Shown one piece after another: positions 7,069 through 15,819 of a stretch of 64,000 bases of DNA. Position numbers and translations under genes: made by a program. Every line of letters begins with the position of its first letter. Position 1 is the stretch's first letter. This DNA comes from Anaplasma capra (lineage in GTDB: Bacteria > Pseudomonadota > Alphaproteobacteria > Rickettsiales > Anaplasmataceae): assembly GCF_025628805.1 (NCBI RefSeq), contig NZ_JAOTBG010000006.1, positions 15,335-79,334 of the forward strand, in the 5' to 3' direction. Under the pieces are notes generated by a model. It saw only the letters and a program-made list of their open reading frames with translations. It was not told the origin of the DNA and did not search any database.

Positions 7069-9531
7069 ATGCATAGTAGTTCTAATCACATACGTAACAT
7101 CCTCGTTCTCTTCTTCGGGGTGTTTTTCATCCTGGAGTTTTGTTTTTACATCTCTGGAGCACTTTTTGTGCTTTCTATGTGGGGCTTGGAGTATTTGGAT
7201 TTCAACGCCTTGAATCCCAGTATATCCGATTTCCCCATGAGGTTGTGGCCAACTATTTTCAACTACATTCATGGTTGGTGGTCTGACCCCAAACTTTACG
7301 GGGTTACTAATTCGCTCAAGTTGTGGCTATCCTTCGCGTCGCCACTGTGCATCTTGGGCACAGTTTTTTGGAACCTGCGCCATATCCTTCTCGACTGGAG
7401 GCCTTTTAAGAAAAAGGAAGCCCTACATGGGGACTCTAGGTGGGCATCGGAGCGTGACATACGTAAAATCGGTCTCAGAAGCAGGAAGGGGTTATTGCTT
7501 GGAAAGGACCAGAGGGGATATTTGGTCGCTGATGGCTACCAGCATGCCTTGCTCTTCGCGCCTACGGGTTCAGGTAAGGGTGTGGGATTTGTAATACCAA
7601 ACCTTCTGTTTTGGGAAGACTCGCTTGTTGTGCATGACATCAAGCTGGAAAACTATGATATTACCAGTGGGTGGCGCAAGAAAATAGGCCAGGAGGTCTA
7701 TGTATGGAATCCTGCCCAGCCAGACGGCATAAGCCATTGTTATAACCCCCTAGACTGGATAAGTAAAAAACCCGGTCAAATGGTGGACGATGTGCAGAAA
7801 ATTGCGAACCTCATCATGCCAGAACAGGATTTTTGGTACAACGAAGCACGTAGTCTGTTCGTAGGGGTTGTATTGTATCTGCTAGCAGTCCCAGAAAAGG
7901 TTAAGTCGTTCGGCGAAGTTGTGAGGACCATGCGTAGCGATGACGTGGTGTACAACTTGGCAGTAGTACTGGATACAATAGGGAAAAAAATCCACCCCGT
8001 GGCGTACATGAATATCGCAGCGTTCCTACAGAAGGCTGATAAAGAACGGTCTGGGGTGATATCAACGATGAACTCATCCCTGGAGCTGTGGGCCAACCCT
8101 CTAATTGATACTGCCACAGCATCTAGTGACTTCAACATACAGGAGTTCAAGAAAAAGAAGATCACGGTGTACGTCGGGGTGACTCCCGACAACCTAACCA
8201 GACTCAGGCCCTTAATGCAGGTGTTCTACCAACAGGCAACAGAGTTTTTGTGTAGGGCGCTCCCATCAGACGATGAGCCATACGGTGTGTTGTTTATGAT
8301 GGATGAGTTCCCTACCTTGGGTAAGATGGAACAATTTCAGACTGGTATTGCGTATTTTCGCGGTTATAAGGTCAGGTTGTTTCTCATAATACAAGATACA
8401 GAGCAGCTGAAGGGTATATACGAAGAGGCAGGAATGAACTCCTTCCTTTCAAACTCCACCTATAGAATTACGTTTGCTGCGAATAATATTGAAACTGCAA
8501 ACCTGATCTCGCAGCTCATCGGCAATAAAACTGTGAGCCAAGAATCGCTGAATAGACCGAAATTTTTGGATTTAAACCCAGCATCGCGGTCTTTGCACAT
8601 CTCAGATACACAAAGGGCATTATTACTTCCGCAGGAAGTTATCATGTTGCCAAAGGATGAGCAGATTTTACTAATTGAGTCCACTTACCCTATAAAGTCG
8701 AAAAAGATCAGGTACTATGAGGATAAGTTCTTCACCAAGAAGCTTCTCAAGAGCACCTTCGTACCAACACAGGAGCCATACAATCCTGAAACCGCGCGGG
8801 GGGGAAGTGGCACTCTGAGCGAGGAAGACGCAGTAGCTGAAGAAGCACCACCGGCCGAAGAGGAAAGAGAGCAACCTGCGCTGACGCATGAAAGTGCTCA
8901 GGAACCAGAGCATTACGATGAGGAAGCGAGTTATGATGAGTTCGGAGAGTACCCACAAGACTATGATTACGGCCCAGATGACGAGTATGCTGAAGGCCTA
9001 GATGAAATAGAGGGAGAAGACGAATTCCTGGATGCAGGCGGCTTAGACGACATAGATGATGGAAGCGGTGGGGAGTACACCGAAGACGAGAATTATGAAA
9101 ACGACGATTGGGGCAGTGAGAACGATTATGGTGGCGAGGACAATCTAGAGAGTGGTACGGAAAGTGTAGACGGCGCTGAGGGCAATGCTGGTAGCGCATA
9201 TCTTGACGACGGAGGGTATGACGAAGACCCACAGATGTATACAGAAGAGGAAATTACTGGTGAGGATACCCCGCTCCCGCTACAAGACACAGATGATGAA
9301 CATGGTGGCGCAGAACCCGAAGAAGCCATCTATGGCGGGGAAGACGGCACAGATGATGAACATGGTGGCACAGAGCCTGAAGAAGCCATCTATGGCGGGG
9401 AAGACAGCGATGAGTTGCTACACAACTACAATCCACCGTATGAGGAAGATGAAATACACGACGAGGATAGCACCCAGCCACAACACTCAGAGGAAGGGTA
9501 TGACGACACACGTAATAAGGACGATACGTGA
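7069..9531 (+). CDS. virD4: Type IV coupling protein VirD4 with acidic C-terminal tail
   Basis: VirD4 is the inner-membrane ATPase that selects substrates for the secretion channel. The 820-residue protein has two N-terminal membrane segments (about 7-40 and 80-105), Walker A PTGSGKG at 165-171, Walker B MMDEF at 410-414, and the usual TraG/VirD4 core up to about residue 570. Beyond this is an unusual tail of about 245 residues, dominated by Glu, Asp, Gly and Tyr, containing a 20-residue tandem duplication. The core is typical of the family; the tail is an Anaplasma-type extension that may contact effectors or partners (inference). Convergent with ilvC 13 bases away. Confidence 0.95.
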   Translation: MHSSSNHIRNILVLFFGVFFILEFCFYISGALFVLSMWGLEYLDFNALNPSISDFPMRLWPTIFNYIHGWWSDPKLYGVTNSLKLWLSFASPLCILGTVFWNLRHILLDWRPFKKKEALHGDSRWASERDIRKIGLRSRKGLLLGKDQRGYLVADGYQHALLFAPTGSGKGVGFVIPNLLFWEDSLVVHDIKLENYDITSGWRKKIGQEVYVWNPAQPDGISHCYNPLDWISKKPGQMVDDVQKIANLIMPEQDFWYNEARSLFVGVVLYLLAVPEKVKSFGEVVRTMRSDDVVYNLAVVLDTIGKKIHPVAYMNIAAFLQKADKERSGVISTMNSSLELWANPLIDTATASSDFNIQEFKKKKITVYVGVTPDNLTRLRPLMQVFYQQATEFLCRALPSDDEPYGVLFMMDEFPTLGKMEQFQTGIAYFRGYKVRLFLIIQDTEQLKGIYEEAGMNSFLSNSTYRITFAANNIETANLISQLIGNKTVSQESLNRPKFLDLNPASRSLHISDTQRALLLPQEVIMLPKDEQILLIESTYPIKSKKIRYYEDKFFTKKLLKSTFVPTQEPYNPETARGGSGTLSEEDAVAEEAPPAEEEREQPALTHESAQEPEHYDEEASYDEFGEYPQDYDYGPDDEYAEGLDEIEGEDEFLDAGGLDDIDDGSGGEYTEDENYENDDWGSENDYGGEDNLESGTESVDGAEGNAGSAYLDDGGYDEDPQMYTEEEITGEDTPLPLQDTDDEHGGAEPEEAIYGGEDGTDDEHGGTEPEEAIYGGEDSDELLHNYNPPYEEDEIHDEDSTQPQHSEEGYDDTRNKDDT
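9289..9408 (+). repeat. 60-bp tandem duplication inside virD4
   Basis: Two adjacent 60-base units (9289-9348 and 9349-9408) differ at only a few positions and encode two copies of a 20-residue acidic unit beginning TDDEHGG and ending IYGGED. Both are in frame with virD4. Copy number could vary among strains by slippage or recombination. Confidence 0.95.
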
Positions 9532-9544
9532 TCTCTGGAGTGGG

Positions 9545-10528
9545 CTAAACTTGCATCAGATCACGTAGCCTTCTTCCCACCACTTCAATGGGGTGGTCTT
9601 TCAGCTTATCCAAGTGTTTGTTCGTGACCTGACCAAGGTCCATCTCGCCAGCAAGTTGGTTAAAGAACTCGCCACTTTGTATTCTATCTAGAGTCTCACG
9701 CATCCTGTGTTTAACTTCATCGTTGATTAGTAGGTCTCCAACAATACTGGCTCCGTACCCCGCCACTCTGGAAACGTTGCTCAGCATCCCATATAGCCCC
9801 TTACGATACATTAGATCAGCAATCAACTTAACTTCGTGCAGGCAACCAAGATATGCTAGCTCTGGCGATATACCCGACTCTACCGCGGTTTCAAACGCGC
9901 ACTTTATGAAGGAAGGAAGGCCACCGCACAAAACTACTTGCTCCGAAAACAGATTAGCTTCAACTTCTTCTTTGAAGGTAGTCTCTATAATCGTATTACC
10001 ATGAGCTATTGCAGAAACATAAGAATCAGCCACCATGCGTGCAATGCCGCTACTATCGCGCATCACAGAAACAAAACACACCACTCCGTTACGTGCCAGG
10101 TATCGCCTACGTACCTCGGCGCCCACCGACTTTGGGGATACCATGCACACATCCACAAATTCCGGTAACTCAACCAGGCCATACAGTACACTGAATCCAT
10201 GTGCAAATATAACCACCTGTCCCGGTCTGAAATGTGCAGACAAAGTTTTTTCGCATATTTCTTTGTGTAGCTCATCAGAAGCTAGCATTACTACTACGTC
10301 AGCATGTTTAACTGAACTTCCCGTAGTGTCGACGGCAAAGCCATCTTCTTTTGCTATACTAATGCTTTTGGAGCCCTCATAGAGAACGATGGTGATATCC
10401 CCCACTCCGCTGTCACGGAGATTCAAGGCCTGCGCCATACCTTGGGAGCCGTAGCCCACAATACAGAACTTCTTATTTTTCAGGAACTCATGTTCACTGT
10501 GTGAGTACACCTTAACCACTACAGCCAC
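9545..10528 (-). CDS. ilvC: Ketol-acid reductoisomerase homologue with altered metal-binding residues
   Basis: The 327-residue product aligns along its whole length with class I ketol-acid reductoisomerase: nucleotide-binding GYGSQG at 25-30, FAHGF at 108-112, TTFKEE at 183-188 and CLHEVKLIADLMY near 229-241. In ordinary enzymes two Mg ions are held by Asp and Glu in the TETDLFGEQ segment and two Glu in ECLHE. Here the first Asp is Asn192 and the first Glu of the second pair is Gly228; Glu196 and Glu232 remain. The substrate-loop GPGH is also changed (SVGA, 134-137). No other branched-chain amino-acid gene is in the window. Enzyme activity in its classic form is doubtful; the protein may serve a different reduction or a structural role. 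Confidence 0.85.
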   Translation of the reverse strand: MAVVVKVYSHSEHEFLKNKKFCIVGYGSQGMAQALNLRDSGVGDITIVLYEGSKSISIAKEDGFAVDTTGSSVKHADVVVMLASDELHKEICEKTLSAHFRPGQVVIFAHGFSVLYGLVELPEFVDVCMVSPKSVGAEVRRRYLARNGVVCFVSVMRDSSGIARMVADSYVSAIAHGNTIIETTFKEEVEANLFSEQVVLCGGLPSFIKCAFETAVESGISPELAYLGCLHEVKLIADLMYRKGLYGMLSNVSRVAGYGASIVGDLLINDEVKHRMRETLDRIQSGEFFNQLAGEMDLGQVTNKHLDKLKDHPIEVVGRRLRDLMQV

Positions 10529-10591
10529 CCGGCAAGTAGGACGAACTCACACAGACAGCCATGTGCACATCTACACCGCCCCGTAATTGCC

Positions 10592-10620
10592 TTTACCTTT
10601 TTGTGACAGTTGAGTATCAT
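10592..10620 (+). promoter_or_regulatory. Candidate sigma-70 promoter for fdxA
   Basis: TTTACC (10592-10597), a 17-base spacer and TATCAT (10615-10620) lie 30 bases before the ferredoxin start, in the divergent gap with ilvC. Four of six and five of six positions match the consensus. Pattern match only. Confidence 0.35.
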
Positions 10621-10649
10621 GGAAACCGGCACTTAACCCCTTAGTCCTC

Positions 10650-11021
10650 ATGACTCACTTTGTAACAGATAGATGCATAAGGTGCAAGTATACCAGCTGC
10701 GTTGAGGTATGCCCAGTAGACTGCTTCTACGAAGGGAAGAACATGTTGGTAATTGACCCAGACCAGTGCATAGACTGTGGTGTATGTATACCCGAATGTC
10801 CAGTAGATGCCATAGTGAGCGATGAATTCATAGAAGAGGTTCTCTCCAGCGACGAAAGCACACTGAATGAATACCAAAAGAACCTACAGAACTTTCACAA
10901 AATAAATGCGGAGTTCTCAAAAAAGTGGAAAAACATTACTTCTTCGAAACCCCCTATGGAAGAGGCAGAACAGTATAAAGACGATCTAAATAAGGCTCAG
11001 TACTTCAACGAAAATCTCTAG
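10650..11021 (+). CDS. fdxA: 7Fe-8S ferredoxin, FdxA type
   Basis: A small electron carrier of 123 residues. The N-terminal 60 residues hold two cluster motifs: [17 protein letters not shown], with the spacing of a 3Fe-4S plus 4Fe-4S ferredoxin, and [12 protein letters not shown]. The C-terminal 60 residues form the charged extension typical of alphaproteobacterial FdxA ([21 protein letters not shown] region). It is transcribed divergently from ilvC, and nadA ends just downstream on the other strand. Likely donor to iron-sulfur enzymes, such as NadA next door (inference). Confidence 0.92.
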   Translation: MTHFVTDRCIRCKYTSCVEVCPVDCFYEGKNMLVIDPDQCIDCGVCIPECPVDAIVSDEFIEEVLSSDESTLNEYQKNLQNFHKINAEFSKKWKNITSSKPPMEEAEQYKDDLNKAQYFNENL

Positions 11022-11049
11022 CCTTTCGCTAAGTGGGTTGTTTCTGAGA

Positions 11050-11985
11050 TCAGGACGCGCGCATCATTGCTTCTATTGGTTTTCTTGCTCCAGCAATTAT
11101 TTCTTCCCTCATAGTCACCTCAGGTAGTTCTGCCACGATGCACTTATGCAATTTTTCCAGAGTATTGAGCCGCATATGCGGACACTTGCTACAGGACTCA
11201 CAACCCTTGTGAGAGCCAACTACATAAAATTCGCTCCCTGGGGATGCTTTCTTCATTCGATAAATAATTCCCTCCTCGGTAAGTACTATGAATTTTGATC
11301 CCGGGCGCACAGCTGTGTAGTGTATAAGCTGCGTGGTAGAGCCAATGTAGTGAGCATGTCGTAGTAGATTACCGGGGCACTCAGGATGTGCTATGATGTG
11401 CGCATCTTTGTACTTAGTAGCCAGGCCAATCAGGCTGCTCTCGGAGAAGCTTTCATGCACTATGCAGCTCCCGTGCCATAATAGCATGTCTCTTCCCGTC
11501 CTCTGTTTAAGAAATTCACCCAAAAATCGGTCTGGAGCAAATAATATCCTCTTATCCCTTGGTATACTATTGATTATCTTTACAGCATTGGAGGAGGTAC
11601 AGATTATATCTGAGTGACACTTCACTTCAGCCGAGGAGTTGATATATGTAACAGCAAAATGGTCTTCGTGTGCACGACGAAACTTCTCAAAGTCCTCCCC
11701 CCTACAAGAATCAGCCAGCGAGCATCCGGCGTTCAAATCTGGAATTATTACCTTTTTGCTTGGGTTCAGAATCTTGGCAACCTCTGCCATAAAAAAGACG
11801 CCACAAAAAACAATAATATCAGCATCTGTTGCCGCAGCTTTTTTTGACAGATCCAGAGAATCTCCAACAAAATCTGCTACTTCCTGGACTTCATCATCCT
11901 GGTAGTAGTGGGCCAGAATAACGGCATTTTTCGCCCTAGAAATATCCCTTATTGCGTGTGAGAGGTCGCGATAGTCGCCAGGCAT
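11050..11985 (-). CDS. nadA: Quinolinate synthase NadA
   Basis: NadA condenses iminoaspartate with dihydroxyacetone phosphate to quinolinate in NAD synthesis, using a 4Fe-4S cluster. The 311-residue product has the N-terminal [19 protein letters not shown] motif, a middle CTSSNAVKI segment, [12 protein letters not shown], and the late cysteine motif [11 protein letters not shown] that supplies a cluster ligand. Length and motif order are those of the family. The partner nadC lies 7 kb away in this window. NadB is not present here. Cytosolic. ATG at 11985 gives the natural N terminus. Confidence 0.94.
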   Translation of the reverse strand: MPGDYRDLSHAIRDISRAKNAVILAHYYQDDEVQEVADFVGDSLDLSKKAAATDADIIVFCGVFFMAEVAKILNPSKKVIIPDLNAGCSLADSCRGEDFEKFRRAHEDHFAVTYINSSAEVKCHSDIICTSSNAVKIINSIPRDKRILFAPDRFLGEFLKQRTGRDMLLWHGSCIVHESFSESSLIGLATKYKDAHIIAHPECPGNLLRHAHYIGSTTQLIHYTAVRPGSKFIVLTEEGIIYRMKKASPGSEFYVVGSHKGCESCSKCPHMRLNTLEKLHKCIVAELPEVTMREEIIAGARKPIEAMMRAS

Positions 11986-12028
11986 GATAGCAAATACGTC
12001 TTTGGCACAAAACGCTGCTGGTATGATA

Positions 12029-12808
12029 TCAGTAAAATTGCTTTTTTATAATAAAATAAGCTACATTCCAAGAACTAACCACCATCCCATCACGAGAAAA
12101 CAGATTACTGTACGTTCGGCATACATCCAAAATGTCTCGCGCGGTTCCCGCCTTGCCTCCAAAAAACTGAGCGCCGGTTTTGGTAATTGAGCTAAGTAGC
12201 TGAATACACGTTTTGTGTTTTAATGTGTACTCCTTACACTGCACATACTCAACTTTACCCCCCAGTGAGGAAATAATCTCCGTAAAAAACTTAGTGTCAC
12301 GGAAGGTGAATCGCTGTCCCCGATTCACTAGCCTTTCACAAACTGATAGCTCTTCAAGGGTGCCCCGTACCGGAACACTAATAAACAGCCCTCGCCCTGT
12401 CCCGCTCAACACCCTCAACATACCATGCAGAGAAGCGCAGATGTCTTGAGCCCAATGAACAGCCATGGAGGATACCACCACACTAAAAAAATTGGCGGGA
12501 AACGGCATGGCTTGCATGTCGCAGTTTATGGTAAAACCAAAATTCTTTCCACTGGCCACACCGCACATTTTCTCAGAAATGTCTATCTGAAAAAGCCTAC
12601 CGCGATTACTAATTTCAGAACCCACATGCCCAGTACCGCAGCCCACATCCAGTATTGTATCTGCATCATCAATATCACCTATGAGGGCGCAAAGTTCTTT
12701 CGCTACACTCCGCTGAATAGTGGAAAACCCGTCATAAGAGTGCGCTGCTCTGTCGAACGACCCCCTTACCCCAGTGCATTTAACGTCTTGGCCTAGCATG
12801 TCAGACAT
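12029..12808 (-). CDS. bioC: BioC-like malonyl-ACP methyltransferase (probable)
   Basis: A class I methyltransferase of 259 residues from ATG 12808 (preceded by GGAG at good spacing; the frame is open to 12841). It carries the BioC-like N-terminal segment [20 protein letters not shown] and motif [13 protein letters not shown], then ACDMQ-like [12 protein letters not shown] and [14 protein letters not shown]. BioC methylates malonyl-ACP to start pimelate formation for biotin. The N-terminal pattern and Trp in the VHWAQD motif favour BioC over other methyltransferases, but no bio neighbour is here to confirm it. Its 3' end lies at the edge of the AT-rich segment. Confidence 0.75.
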   Translation of the reverse strand: MSDMLGQDVKCTGVRGSFDRAAHSYDGFSTIQRSVAKELCALIGDIDDADTILDVGCGTGHVGSEISNRGRLFQIDISEKMCGVASGKNFGFTINCDMQAMPFPANFFSVVVSSMAVHWAQDICASLHGMLRVLSGTGRGLFISVPVRGTLEELSVCERLVNRGQRFTFRDTKFFTEIISSLGGKVEYVQCKEYTLKHKTCIQLLSSITKTGAQFFGGKAGTARDILDVCRTYSNLFSRDGMVVSSWNVAYFIIKKQFY

Positions 12809-12909
12809 TGTAACAGACTCCACGATATACGCACTGCACAAATAACTAAAATTGCTTCCGGTACATATGGTGGGGCCGTTAACATTACCAATAAAGCCGT
12901 AGTTTTTAT

Positions 12910-14100
12910 ATGCAAGGGTCTTTTAGACTTTTTAACAAAAATAATGATGTAGGTTTATCCTCGGTATTTCTAGAATGCCGTGGAGAGGCTTCATGGGGTG
13001 AGCGAGATTACAAAAATTTTGCTAGAAATGGGTATATCAAAAATGTAATAGCTTTTAGATCCATTCACATGGTCGCCTCTGCCGCTGGATCCGTGAATAT
13101 AACCCTACACAGAAGCACAAAAGGGGGTATTTTTCAGATATTCAATCACCCCATATTGAAATTACTATCCCGCCCTAATAACACCATGACAAGATCTGAG
13201 TTAATAGAAGGAATAGTAACTTACAGGCTCATCAGTGGAAACTCTTACATCCTATCCATTGAAAACCAGGACATGCTTCCCAAGGAGTTATATTTACTCA
13301 GACCAGATAGAGTAGAAATCGTCACAAAGACGGATTGCGATGTCATAACCTATCGCTACCACGTAAATGACAGGGTGCACGAGTTTAAAGTCAATAGGTC
13401 AACAAATCAACATGATCTATTACATCTGAAAAACTTTCATCCTCTTAACGACTGGTACGGACTCTCAACAATAGAAGCAGCTTCCTATAGTATAGACCAA
13501 CACAACCAGGCTGGCTCCTGGAACCAGGCTATGCTCCAGAACGGAGCTCGCCCTAGCGGCGCTTTAATTGTAAAGACCAAGGACGAAAAAAATAGTATAT
13601 TGACAAAAGAGCAATACCAAAGACTAAAAACCCAAATTGAGGATTTTTACACGGGGCCAAGAAACTCTGGAAGGCCTATTTTACTAGAGGGAGGATTAGA
13701 GTGGAAAGAAATGAGTCTGTCTCCCAAAGACATGGATTTTATTGAGTCGAAAAACATCTCTGCAAGGGAGATCGCTCTAGCTTTCGGGGTTCCCCCACAA
13801 CTACTTGGAATCCCTGGAGATAACACCTACAGTAATCTCTCAGAAGCCAGGCTTGCATTATGGGAACAGACAATCATCCCCAATCTAGAAAGTATAATTG
13901 CGCACCTAAACTCATGGTTAGTGCCGAAGTACGGCAGCAATATGTTCCTGTCTTATGATAAAGAATCAATTAGTGTCCTCACAGAAAAAAGACAAAGACT
14001 TTGGCAGTATGTGCAAAATGCAACCTTTATGACTATTAACGAAAAAAGGTCCCTATTTGGGCTACCCCCCATAAATGGGGGTAATTCCCTCGAAGAATAA
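12910..14100 (+). CDS. HK97-type phage portal protein (gene-transfer-agent-like)
   Basis: The 396-residue product matches the HK97 portal family: SWGERDYKNFARNGYIKNVIAFR at the N terminus, SGNSYILSIENQ, LRPDRVEIV, HLKNFHPLNDWYGLSTIEAA, then IEDFYTGPRNSGRPILLEGG and the late AREIALAFGVPPQLLGIPGD. Portal proteins form the DNA-entry dodecamer of a capsid. It is followed at once by a prohead protease, the same order as in alphaproteobacterial gene transfer agents. No terminase, major capsid or tail gene is adjacent, so this is an isolated module. The full-length frame and intact motifs suggest the gene is maintained. Confidence 0.93.
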   Translation: MQGSFRLFNKNNDVGLSSVFLECRGEASWGERDYKNFARNGYIKNVIAFRSIHMVASAAGSVNITLHRSTKGGIFQIFNHPILKLLSRPNNTMTRSELIEGIVTYRLISGNSYILSIENQDMLPKELYLLRPDRVEIVTKTDCDVITYRYHVNDRVHEFKVNRSTNQHDLLHLKNFHPLNDWYGLSTIEAASYSIDQHNQAGSWNQAMLQNGARPSGALIVKTKDEKNSILTKEQYQRLKTQIEDFYTGPRNSGRPILLEGGLEWKEMSLSPKDMDFIESKNISAREIALAFGVPPQLLGIPGDNTYSNLSEARLALWEQTIIPNLESIIAHLNSWLVPKYGSNMFLSYDKESISVLTEKRQRLWQYVQNATFMTINEKRSLFGLPPINGGNSLEE

Positions 14101-14121
14101 TTACCATTAAACTGTATACAT

Positions 14122-14550
14122 ATGACAACTCATGGAAAGGAGCCTGGGAGGTTCTCTGGTTACGCGAGTGTTTTCAATAGAATCGACGCCCATAACGATG
14201 TTATAAAACCCGGAGCTTTTCTACACTCTATTAAAAGAAGAAGAATTGCTCTACTATGGCAGCATAGTGTTAATGAGCCCATAGGAAAAATACTGAAATC
14301 TGAGGAAGATAATTTCGGATTACTTGTCGTTGCAAAACTAAACCTAGCGCTTAGAAGAGCAAGAGAGATCTACTCGCTTATACTGGATGGTAGCATAAAT
14401 TCCTTATCCATAGGGTATAGAGTAATACAAGTGGAGGGAAATAGTACATCTTCAATCAGGGTAATCTCAAAAATAGATTTATGGGAAGTTAGCTTAGTAA
14501 CATTTCCAGCAAACAATCTGGCGAAAATAAGTGAGGTGAAATTGCTTTAA
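14122..14550 (+). CDS. HK97-type prohead protease
   Basis: The 142-residue product shows the family pattern: FSGYASVFNRIDAHNDVIKPGAF at the N terminus, the His of LLWQHSVNEPIGKI, and SLSIGYRVIQ containing the catalytic Ser, followed by DLWEVSLVTFPANNLAKI. This serine protease matures the capsid and scaffold proteins of HK97-like phages. It starts 21 bases after the portal stop and probably shares its transcript. It is slightly short for the family, whose members often extend further at the C terminus. The combination points to a gene-transfer-agent relic or a retained partial module. Confidence 0.92.
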   Translation: MTTHGKEPGRFSGYASVFNRIDAHNDVIKPGAFLHSIKRRRIALLWQHSVNEPIGKILKSEEDNFGLLVVAKLNLALRRAREIYSLILDGSINSLSIGYRVIQVEGNSTSSIRVISKIDLWEVSLVTFPANNLAKISEVKLL

Positions 14551-14561
14551 ATGGAGTGTGC

Positions 14562-15443
14562 TTATTGGTTTCTGGGAACATTACTAAGATCAATAACCAC
14601 CCTGTATATGCACCGGCTATCTACTTCTTTAATCAAAAAAGATGCCCCGCTCTTATGGTGAAAAACCTCATCCACAATTGGAACTCTTCCAACCATTGCG
14701 AGGATTAGACCCCCAACGGTAACATACTCCTCCTCCTCAGAATCCCTGAGCGCAATTCTAAGTGACTGCTCTAAGGTACGAACTAGCACCCTTGCATTGA
14801 CTTCAATCTTATTATTAGAAATATTGACAATATCGGGAATCGATGGAACATCGTGTTCATCCTCTATATCGCCAACGATCTCCTCGATTATATCCGCCAT
14901 TGTGACCAACCCATCTGTGCTTCCGTACTCATCCAACACAATCGCCATATGTACGCGTGAGGATTGCATCTTTATGAAGAGATTCGCAGCTTTCATGGAA
15001 TGTGGAACATACATCACATTATGTATGATGTCCTTGACATTAAAATCCAGGCCTTCCCTCGACATAATATCCTTGATGTGGATAAACCCGATGATATTAT
15101 CAATGTTATCCTTATAGATCGGTACCCTGGTATGCTGGCTCTTTAATACCTTTACCAATAGGTTATCGTCATCAATTCCTAAGGCGAGTATTTCAGATCT
15201 TTGAACCATAATGTCTTTTACTGAGCACTCATCTAGTCTAATGACGTTGCTCATGATGTTAGAGCCATCAAAGTGTAATATACTACCCACCATTATTTCA
15301 TTTCTCACAAACTCCTTAAATCCAGGAAGTTTGCCGAGAATAAAAGAATAGAAGTAAGACCTCACACTACTCAACATGGGAATAATTCCGCCCTCACTCT
15401 CCTCAGAAATCTTACTTCCCATCGAATCAAAAACCGAGATCAC
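14562..15443 (-). CDS. CBS-domain protein, CorC/TlyC (hemolysin C) family
   Basis: A 293-residue cytosolic protein. Two CBS domains occupy about residues 75-190 (CSVKDIMVQRSEILAL, KSQHTRVPIYKDN, IIGFIHIKDI, then HMAIVLDEYGSTDGLVTM, IIEEIVGDIEDEHD), followed by the CorC_HlyC domain to the end. Such proteins bind adenosine nucleotides and are linked to divalent cation transport; a haemolysin role is historical. In Rickettsiales this gene faces hemE across the replication origin, exactly as here. It converges with the prohead protease, 11 bases apart. Confidence 0.92.
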   Translation of the reverse strand: MISVFDSMGSKISEESEGGIIPMLSSVRSYFYSFILGKLPGFKEFVRNEIMVGSILHFDGSNIMSNVIRLDECSVKDIMVQRSEILALGIDDDNLLVKVLKSQHTRVPIYKDNIDNIIGFIHIKDIMSREGLDFNVKDIIHNVMYVPHSMKAANLFIKMQSSRVHMAIVLDEYGSTDGLVTMADIIEEIVGDIEDEHDVPSIPDIVNISNNKIEVNARVLVRTLEQSLRIALRDSEEEEYVTVGGLILAMVGRVPIVDEVFHHKSGASFLIKEVDSRCIYRVVIDLSNVPRNQ

Positions 15444-15819
15444 CTAAGGGTCCCAGAGTATACCCCGAAAACCCCCACTTTCCATACAAAGTTGTCTGTA
15501 TAACTGTGTTGATAACAATGTAAACGAATAGTTAATAAAAGATATTCACATAACAACAAGAAGTTATACACAGAGTTCTTAGAAAAACTCCTAAGTTTAA
15601 CGCTGTAGAAACAATTTTTCTCCCCGTAGTTATCAACACAATTCACATATATTTTATGAACATAAATTCTCGCATAAAATCAGTAGCTTAGATACTTTAC
15701 TAACAAATTTATCCACAAAAAACCCCACGCTACCCTAAGCAGAATTTTGCGTCATTCCCAGTTATCCACATAATCAACAGGTATAAATAAACTATAGTTA
15801 TAGATAAGGAAGATTATTT
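15444..15819. other. Putative chromosomal replication origin (oriC)
   Basis: A 376-base AT-rich gap between the CBS gene and hemE, the known origin position in Rickettsiales. DnaA-box-like 9-mers: TTATCCACA at 15709-15717 and 15762-15770, TTATACACA at 15564-15572, TTATCAACA at 15630-15638 and on the minus strand at 15507-15515, and ATATTCACA at 15542-15550. TAATCAACA follows the last box directly. T/A-rich tracts between the boxes could serve as unwinding element. No ORF of note lies inside. Confidence 0.88.

Noticed and set aside
8747-9232. Long minus-strand frame rich in His, Arg and Leu opposite virD4
   Set aside because: It is the antisense of the Glu/Asp-rich tail, whose GAA/GAT/GAG codons create open frames on the other strand. 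No start context or family signal.
9289-9408. Direct repeats as a possible CRISPR start
   Set aside because: Only two adjacent copies with no spacers, in frame inside virD4; it is a coding duplication. No cas gene in the window.
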